NCBI GenBank assembly: GCA_905214825.1
Contig: CAJMNV010000018.1
Span: 1-19,519 of the forward strand
Reading direction: 5' to 3'
From: an uncultured bacterium
GTDB lineage: Bacteria; Bacillota; Clostridia; Lachnospirales; Anaerotignaceae
DNA length: 19,519 nucleotides
Positions 15,731-19,519 of the stretch are shown piece by piece. The notes below the pieces were generated by a model. It was given only the letters and a program-made list of their open reading frames with translations, searched no databases and had not been told where the DNA came from. Each line of letters opens with the position of its first letter. Position 1 is the first letter of the stretch. The position numbers and the translations under genes were made by a program.

Positions 15731-15753
15731 GGCGGAAAATGCTGTTTTCCGTC
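15731..15753 (+). promoter_or_regulatory. stem-loop in the ftsE leader
   Basis: GGCGGAAAA (15731-15739) pairs with TTTTCCGTC (15745-15753), loop TGCTG, with one G-T pair. Given a start about 7 nt after the -10, this hairpin would form close to the 5' end of the ftsEX transcript, before the ribosome-binding site. It lacks a T-tract right after the stem, so mRNA protection or a regulatory role is more likely than termination. Confidence 0.45.
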
Positions 15754-15781
15754 AGATTTTGAAAAGAAAGGGAGATACATT

Positions 15782-16468
15782 TTGATTCGACTGACCAATG
15801 TAACAAAAATGTACCCCAACGGCTCAAAAGGTGTTGAGGGATTGAATTTACATATCAAAAAAGGTGATTTTGTTTTTGTGGTAGGTTCCAGCGGTTCAGG
15901 GAAATCGACATTGATAAAATTGCTTTTGAAAGAATTAGACCCCACAGAAGGGGAAATTATTATCAACAGTGTCAAAACAAATACATTAAGTCAAAATCAA
16001 ATTCCATATTTGCGTAGAAATTTGGGTGTTGTGTTTCAGGATTTCCGTTTGCTACCAAACAAAACGGTGTATGAAAATGTGGCATTTGCCATGCGTGTCA
16101 TTGAAGCACCCAGTCGTGTGATACGAAGAAATGTGCCTGCGGTGTTGGCTTTGGTGGGTTTGAGCCAAAAAGCAAAAAGTTATCCAAATCAGCTTTCTGG
16201 TGGGGAACAACAAAGAACTGCACTAGCAAGAGCGATTGTCAATAATCCGCCGATATTGATTTGTGATGAACCAACAGGGAATTTAGACCCAGATACTGCT
16301 TGGGATATTATGGATTTATTGGAAGATATTAATGAAAGAGGCACAACCATTGTTATGGCAACCCATGCAAGAGATATTGTAGACGAAATGCAAAAACGTG
16401 TCGTAACACTGAAAAAAGGGCATATTACTAGAGATATAGAAAAAGGTGGGTATGACGATGAGGCCTAG
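15782..16468 (+). CDS. ftsE: cell division ATP-binding protein FtsE
   Basis: ABC ATPase of the FtsEX complex, which controls peptidoglycan hydrolases at the membrane; 228 residues, normal length. It starts at TTG 15782, fixed by AAAGGGAG 7 nt upstream and by the family N-terminus M-I-R-L-T-N-V-T-K-M-Y-P-N-G. Walker A is G-S-S-G-S-G-K-S-T (residues 35-43); the signature L-S-G-G-E-Q-Q-R is at 138-145; Walker B is I-L-I-C-D-E-P-T-G near 158-166; the switch His lies in A-T-H-A-R. The Q-loop segment V-V-F-Q-D-F-R-L-L is typical for FtsE. The gene overlaps ftsX by 11 nt. The TTG start may lower expression. Confidence 0.96.
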   Translation: MIRLTNVTKMYPNGSKGVEGLNLHIKKGDFVFVVGSSGSGKSTLIKLLLKELDPTEGEIIINSVKTNTLSQNQIPYLRRNLGVVFQDFRLLPNKTVYENVAFAMRVIEAPSRVIRRNVPAVLALVGLSQKAKSYPNQLSGGEQQRTALARAIVNNPPILICDEPTGNLDPDTAWDIMDLLEDINERGTTIVMATHARDIVDEMQKRVVTLKKGHITRDIEKGGYDDEA

Positions 16469-17360
16469 TACAATCAAATATTTTATCAAAGAAGGATTTA
16501 GCGGGCTGAAAAAGAATCTGTTGATGACGGTAGCGTCTATTGTTGCTGTGGCTGCCTGTATTTCCATTATGTCTTTTTCTTACTGTGTGGTAAGCAATTT
16601 GCAATATATGTTGGAACAGATGGAGGATTCTATTGGGATTTCCGTATTTTTGCAAGGAGAAATGAGCAGTGAAGAAATTGAAACAATGAAAACCGAAATT
16701 CAGCAAATAGAACATGTGACAAATGTGACGTATGTTTCACCAGCAGATTCCTTGGAAAATTTGAAAGAACAATGGGGGGCTGATGAAGATATTTTCATTG
16801 GTTTGGATGATACAAATAACCCCTTGTCACATTCATTCCAGATTGAGTTGGACGAAATTGAGTCACAAAATCCGGTTTTGAAAGATTTGGAAAGCATTGA
16901 AGGCATTGAAAATGTACAATATGGACAGTCTTTGTCGGAAGTGCTGATTAGTATTAGTAAAGTGTTCCAAGTATCTGGTATATTGGTGATGTTGATACTG
17001 GGTGTAATATCCGTTATGATTATCATAAACACCATTCGTATTTCTGTTGTAAACAGACGTGTGGAAATCAACATTATGAAGTATGTGGGGGCGACAGACT
17101 GGTTTATTCGTTGGCCTTTTATTTTGGAAGGTGTAATGATTGGTTTGGTGGGGGCTATTGTGCCTGCATTGTTGGGATTACCCATATACGGAAAAGCAAT
17201 CAGTATGTTTTATAATTATGTACCATTTGTAGAAAACTTTATTCATTTTAGACAAACAGGAGATGTGTTTGCATTTTTGATACCTGCGGCGTTGTTGTTT
17301 GGCGTGCTGTTGGGTGTGATTGGTAGTGTAACATCTATTCGCAAACATTTACAAGTATAA
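16458..17360 (+). CDS. ftsX: cell division membrane protein FtsX
   Basis: Membrane partner of FtsE, 300 residues from ATG 16458. AAAGGTGG lies 8 nt before this ATG; the ATG at 16452 and GTG at 16446 are too close to or inside that site. The N-terminus M-R-P-S-T-I-K-Y-F-I-K-E-G-F matches Gram-positive FtsX. There are four membrane helices: one near 21-45, then an extracytoplasmic domain of about 120 residues (Glu/Asp-rich, with Q-I-E-H-V-T-N-V-T-Y-V-S), then helices near 175-195, 220-240 and 268-292. The extracytoplasmic domain normally activates a wall hydrolase or its adaptor. No such M23/EnvC-type gene follows; the next gene is the protease ctpA. A strong terminator lies directly downstream. 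Confidence 0.95.
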   Translation: MRPSTIKYFIKEGFSGLKKNLLMTVASIVAVAACISIMSFSYCVVSNLQYMLEQMEDSIGISVFLQGEMSSEEIETMKTEIQQIEHVTNVTYVSPADSLENLKEQWGADEDIFIGLDDTNNPLSHSFQIELDEIESQNPVLKDLESIEGIENVQYGQSLSEVLISISKVFQVSGILVMLILGVISVMIIINTIRISVVNRRVEINIMKYVGATDWFIRWPFILEGVMIGLVGAIVPALLGLPIYGKAISMFYNYVPFVENFIHFRQTGDVFAFLIPAALLFGVLLGVIGSVTSIRKHLQV

Positions 17361-17371
17361 CAAAAAGTAAT

Positions 17372-17434
17372 CCCTGCAAACGACAATATCGGCAAATACA
17401 ATCTGCTGTTAGATGTCGTTTGTCAGGGGTTTTG
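17372..17434 (+). terminator. terminator after ftsX
   Basis: CCCTG-CAAACGACA (17372-17385) pairs with TGTCGTTTG (17414-17422) plus CAGGG (17424-17428), one bulged T, around a 28-nt loop, followed by GTTTTG. The stem is strong although the T-tract is short. Confidence 0.75.
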
Positions 17435-17458
17435 TATTTTGAAAAAACAGCTTATAAT
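17432..17458 (+). promoter_or_regulatory. candidate ctpA promoter inside the terminator tail
   Basis: TATAAT at 17453-17458 is a perfect -10, 50 nt ahead of ctpA. The best -35 is TTGTAT (17432-17437) at a short 15-nt spacing. It begins just after the terminator stem, so termination and initiation share the same T-rich bases. Confidence 0.5.
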
Positions 17459-17507
17459 TGCAAATGTTTTTTCATATGCATAAACAATATGAACAAACAG
17501 CGAGGCG

Positions 17508-18689
17508 ATGAGATTGCAAAAAAAAGACTTTTGGAAAGGATTTGGTGCAGCTTGTGTTTTGATGGCGGTGCTATATGGTGGCAAACACGTGATGATACAG
17601 ATGCATCAACTCCCGCCGTTTTCAGGAGAATATGCAAAGTTGCAACTGCTGGAAACATATTTGGAAGATTATTATGTGGATAGTTATGATGCTGATGTAA
17701 CAAAAGAAATGATGTATGCGGGTTTGGTGGCAGGGATTGGCGACCCATACACATATTATTTACCAGAAGATAGCTTGAAACAGCAAATGGAAACAAATAG
17801 TGGGCATTTTGTTGGGATTGGTGTTGGTATTTATGCAACAGATGATGGCTATATTACCATTAGCGATGTAACAAAAGGCAGTCCAGCAGAAGCAGCAGGC
17901 ATACAAATTGATGATAAAATTATGGAGGTAGATGGCGAAAGTATTAAGGGGCTGTCAGGTGCTGATGTTTCTGCAAAGGTGAAAGGTGAAGTTGGTACAG
18001 ATGTTACATTGGGCATATATCGCAAAAGTGTAAATGATATGAAAACGATTACTGTGACAAGAGCCGATATACAAGTACATACTGTGGCATATGAAATGCT
18101 TGAAAATGATATGGGATATATTTCTATATCCAATTTCAGAGAAAATACATATCAACAATTTGAAAAGGCTTTGGAGACACTGCAAACAGAAGGTATGAAA
18201 GGATTGATATTGGATTTGCGAGCAAATACAGGTGGTTTGGTACTGGCGGCACATCAGATTGGTGATAGGTTGTTGCCCGAAGGTACAATGGTGTATACTA
18301 TGGATAAAGAGGGGCATAGACAAGATACCACTTGTGATGCAGAATATACAGACATCCCATTGGTAGTGCTTGTGAATGAACATAGTGCAAGTGCGTCGGA
18401 AATATTGGCAGGTGCAATACAAGATACTGGTAGAGGAGAATTGATTGGTACAACAACGTTTGGCAAGGGTCTGGTACAACGATTGTTTGCATTACCTGAT
18501 GGCTCTGGATTAAATGTTACCATTCAAAAATATTATACCCCAAAAGGAACTTCCATTCATGGTGTGGGAATTGAACCAGATGTTTATGTGGAACAAGCAA
18601 AAGAATATCAAAGTCAGAAAGATATACCCAAACAACAAGATGTACAGTTACAAAAAGCGATTGAAATATTGAAACAAAAAATGGTGTAA
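17508..18689 (+). CDS. ctpA: S41-family C-terminal processing protease (CtpA/CtpB type)
   Basis: Membrane-anchored serine protease with its catalytic part outside the cell; 393 residues from ATG 17508. An in-frame TTG at 17514 has better spacing to GAGG (17502-17505) and is an alternative start. A signal-anchor helix lies near 10-28 (F-G-A-A-C-V-L-M-A-V-L-Y). The N-terminal helical part contains D-P-Y-T-Y-Y-L-P-E-D, typical for the family. The PDZ domain is about 100-185 (G-I-G-V-G-I-Y, G-S-P-A-E-A-A-G-I). The S41 core follows, with L-D-L-R-A-N-T-G-G-L. The catalytic pair is Ser295 (in H-S-A-S-A-S-E-I-L) and Lys320 (in F-G-K-G), 25 residues apart as in CtpB. The C-terminus has G-V-G-I-E-P-D. 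Likely substrates are extracytoplasmic wall hydrolases or signalling proteins; the neighbouring ftsEX supports a role in wall growth. Confidence 0.93.
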   Translation: MRLQKKDFWKGFGAACVLMAVLYGGKHVMIQMHQLPPFSGEYAKLQLLETYLEDYYVDSYDADVTKEMMYAGLVAGIGDPYTYYLPEDSLKQQMETNSGHFVGIGVGIYATDDGYITISDVTKGSPAEAAGIQIDDKIMEVDGESIKGLSGADVSAKVKGEVGTDVTLGIYRKSVNDMKTITVTRADIQVHTVAYEMLENDMGYISISNFRENTYQQFEKALETLQTEGMKGLILDLRANTGGLVLAAHQIGDRLLPEGTMVYTMDKEGHRQDTTCDAEYTDIPLVVLVNEHSASASEILAGAIQDTGRGELIGTTTFGKGLVQRLFALPDGSGLNVTIQKYYTPKGTSIHGVGIEPDVYVEQAKEYQSQKDIPKQQDVQLQKAIEILKQKMV

Positions 18690-18724
18690 ATTGCAGGAAA
18701 AACAAGAATTTTTGCGAAAATGGG

Positions 18725-18753
18725 TTTTCAAGTGCCTTGGTTTTCGCTATACT
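18725..18753 (+). promoter_or_regulatory. SigA-type promoter of mreB/mbl
   Basis: TTTTCA (18725-18730), 17 nt, TATACT (18748-18753). The -35 matches 4 of 6 and the -10 five of 6 consensus bases. It is 37 nt ahead of the ATG. A 7-bp inverted repeat GCGAAAA (18714-18720) / TTTTCGC (18741-18747) brackets the -35 and abuts the -10. Confidence 0.6.
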
Positions 18754-18790
18754 GGAAAAAAGAGATGTAGATAAACAAAGGAGATACGAT

Positions 18791-19519
18791 ATGTTGGACT
18801 TTATGGGTTTTGGTGAAAATATCGGAATTGACTTGGGGACAGCAACCGTTTTGATTTATATTAAAGGGCAAGGCATTGTAATACAAGAGTCTTCTGTGGT
18901 TGCGATTGACAAAGACAACAATTCCATACTGGCAGTTGGTGAAGAAGCAAGAAGAATGTTGGGAAGAACACCTGGCAATATTGCAGCAATTCGTCCTTTA
19001 AGAGAAGGTGTGATTTCTAATTATGAAATGACAGAAAGAATGTTGCAATATTTTATAGAAAAAGCAATGGGCAAACGCTCTTTTGTAAAACCTACCATTG
19101 CGGTTTGTGTACCAAGCAGTGTTACAGAAGTGGAAAAACGTGCTGTGGAGGACGCAACCAGAGATGCAGGTGCAAGAAGGGTGCATATCATTGAAGAACC
19201 AATCGCAGCTGCGATTGGTGCGGGAATTGATATTTCCAGAGCATGTGGAAGTATGGTGGTAGATATTGGTGGCGGTACAACAGATATTGCTGTGATTTCA
19301 TTGGGTGGTACGGTTGTCAGCTATTCTTTGAAAATTGCAGGGGATAACTTTGATGATGCCATCATTCGATATATGCGAAAAAAACATAATGTGTTGATTG
19401 GAGAAAGAACCGCAGAAGAATTAAAAATACAAATTGGTACAGCTTTTGCAAGAACTGTGCCCGCAACGTTAGATGTCAGAGGCAGAAACTTGATTACATG
19501 TTTGCCAAAAAATATTTCG
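18791..19519 (+). CDS. mreB: rod shape-determining protein MreB/Mbl, 3'-truncated by window edge
   Basis: Actin-like cytoskeletal ATPase that guides lateral wall synthesis. ATG 18791 has AAAGGAG about 6 nt upstream; 243 residues are visible of an expected 330-345, and the frame runs off the window. The first phosphate loop is I-G-I-D-L-G-T-A-T-V-L-I-Y and the second is V-V-D-I-G-G-G-T-T-D-I-A-V-I-S. The helix G-E-E-A-R-R-M-L-G-R-T-P-G-N-I and I-G-E-R-T-A-E-E-L-K are also diagnostic. MreB and Mbl cannot be separated without the rest and the next genes: mreC/mreD would argue for MreB, while a solitary gene would argue for Mbl. Confidence 0.96.
   Translation, partial: MLDFMGFGENIGIDLGTATVLIYIKGQGIVIQESSVVAIDKDNNSILAVGEEARRMLGRTPGNIAAIRPLREGVISNYEMTERMLQYFIEKAMGKRSFVKPTIAVCVPSSVTEVEKRAVEDATRDAGARRVHIIEEPIAAAIGAGIDISRACGSMVVDIGGGTTDIAVISLGGTVVSYSLKIAGDNFDDAIIRYMRKKHNVLIGERTAEELKIQIGTAFARTVPATLDVRGRNLITCLPKNIS

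Noticed and set aside
17420..17683. 87-codon plus-strand ORF overlapping the start of ctpA
   Set aside because: Begins within the terminator stem and runs out of frame into ctpA; no family resemblance.

Overview
The window is a low-GC, AT-rich stretch with strong TTG-leucine usage, AGGAGG-type ribosome-binding sites, ATG/GTG/TTG starts and short T-tailed terminators. The gene content is a methyl-accepting chemotaxis protein, a YjfB-type motility peptide, EndoA-type MazF, MurJ, CsaB, TagA, FtsEX, CtpA and MreB/Mbl. Together these point to a Gram-positive, flagellated Clostridia bacterium (Firmicutes, probably Lachnospirales-like) with an S-layer-type secondary cell wall polymer. The species cannot be fixed from the sequence. 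I see no tRNA, rRNA, insertion sequence, phage gene or CRISPR array.

Layout. (1) 1-1836: the 3' part of a chemotaxis receptor, then a 57-aa YjfB-like motility protein behind a possible SigD-type promoter, closed by a bidirectional terminator. (2) 1839-2916, minus strand: a LolA/YdcC-like lipoprotein followed by an intact EndoA/MazF RNase. In Bacillus the corresponding genes are separated by alr and the antitoxin gene, and both are missing here. (3) 3081-5741: a perfect 8-bp-arm palindrome, then a secreted phosphodiester glycosidase (NAGPA family) with Ig-like modules and a degenerate phosphoesterase-like tail, then a terminator. (4) 5796-14002: a tightly packed wall-polymer operon. It holds a MurJ flippase fused to an O-antigen-ligase/polymerase-like protein, a GT4 glycosyltransferase, two tandem DUF4330 proteins, a GT4-CsaB fusion (pyruvyl transferase) and a TagA/WecG glycosyltransferase. 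Junctions are overlaps or gaps of about 20 nt or less. (5) 14003-14514: a 512-nt AT-rich non-coding spacer with a very strong terminator. (6) 14515-15606: a PucR/CdaR-type regulator. (7) 15688-18689: ftsE (TTG start), ftsX and the S41 protease ctpA. (8) 18791 to the end: the 5' part of mreB/mbl.

Working together: the central operon looks like a machine that builds (GT4s, TagA), pyruvylates (CsaB), flips (MurJ domain) and polymerises or attaches (ligase domain) a secondary cell wall polymer, the type of glycan that SLH-domain S-layer proteins bind. The flanking glycosidase, FtsEX, CtpA and MreB/Mbl act on the envelope or on wall growth. The most unusual points are the two gene fusions. The MurJ-ligase fusion hinges on an A7 homopolymer: removing one A would restore an ATGA-overlapped two-gene arrangement. 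Other points are the duplicated DUF4330 gene, the antitoxin-less MazF and the operator-like palindrome.
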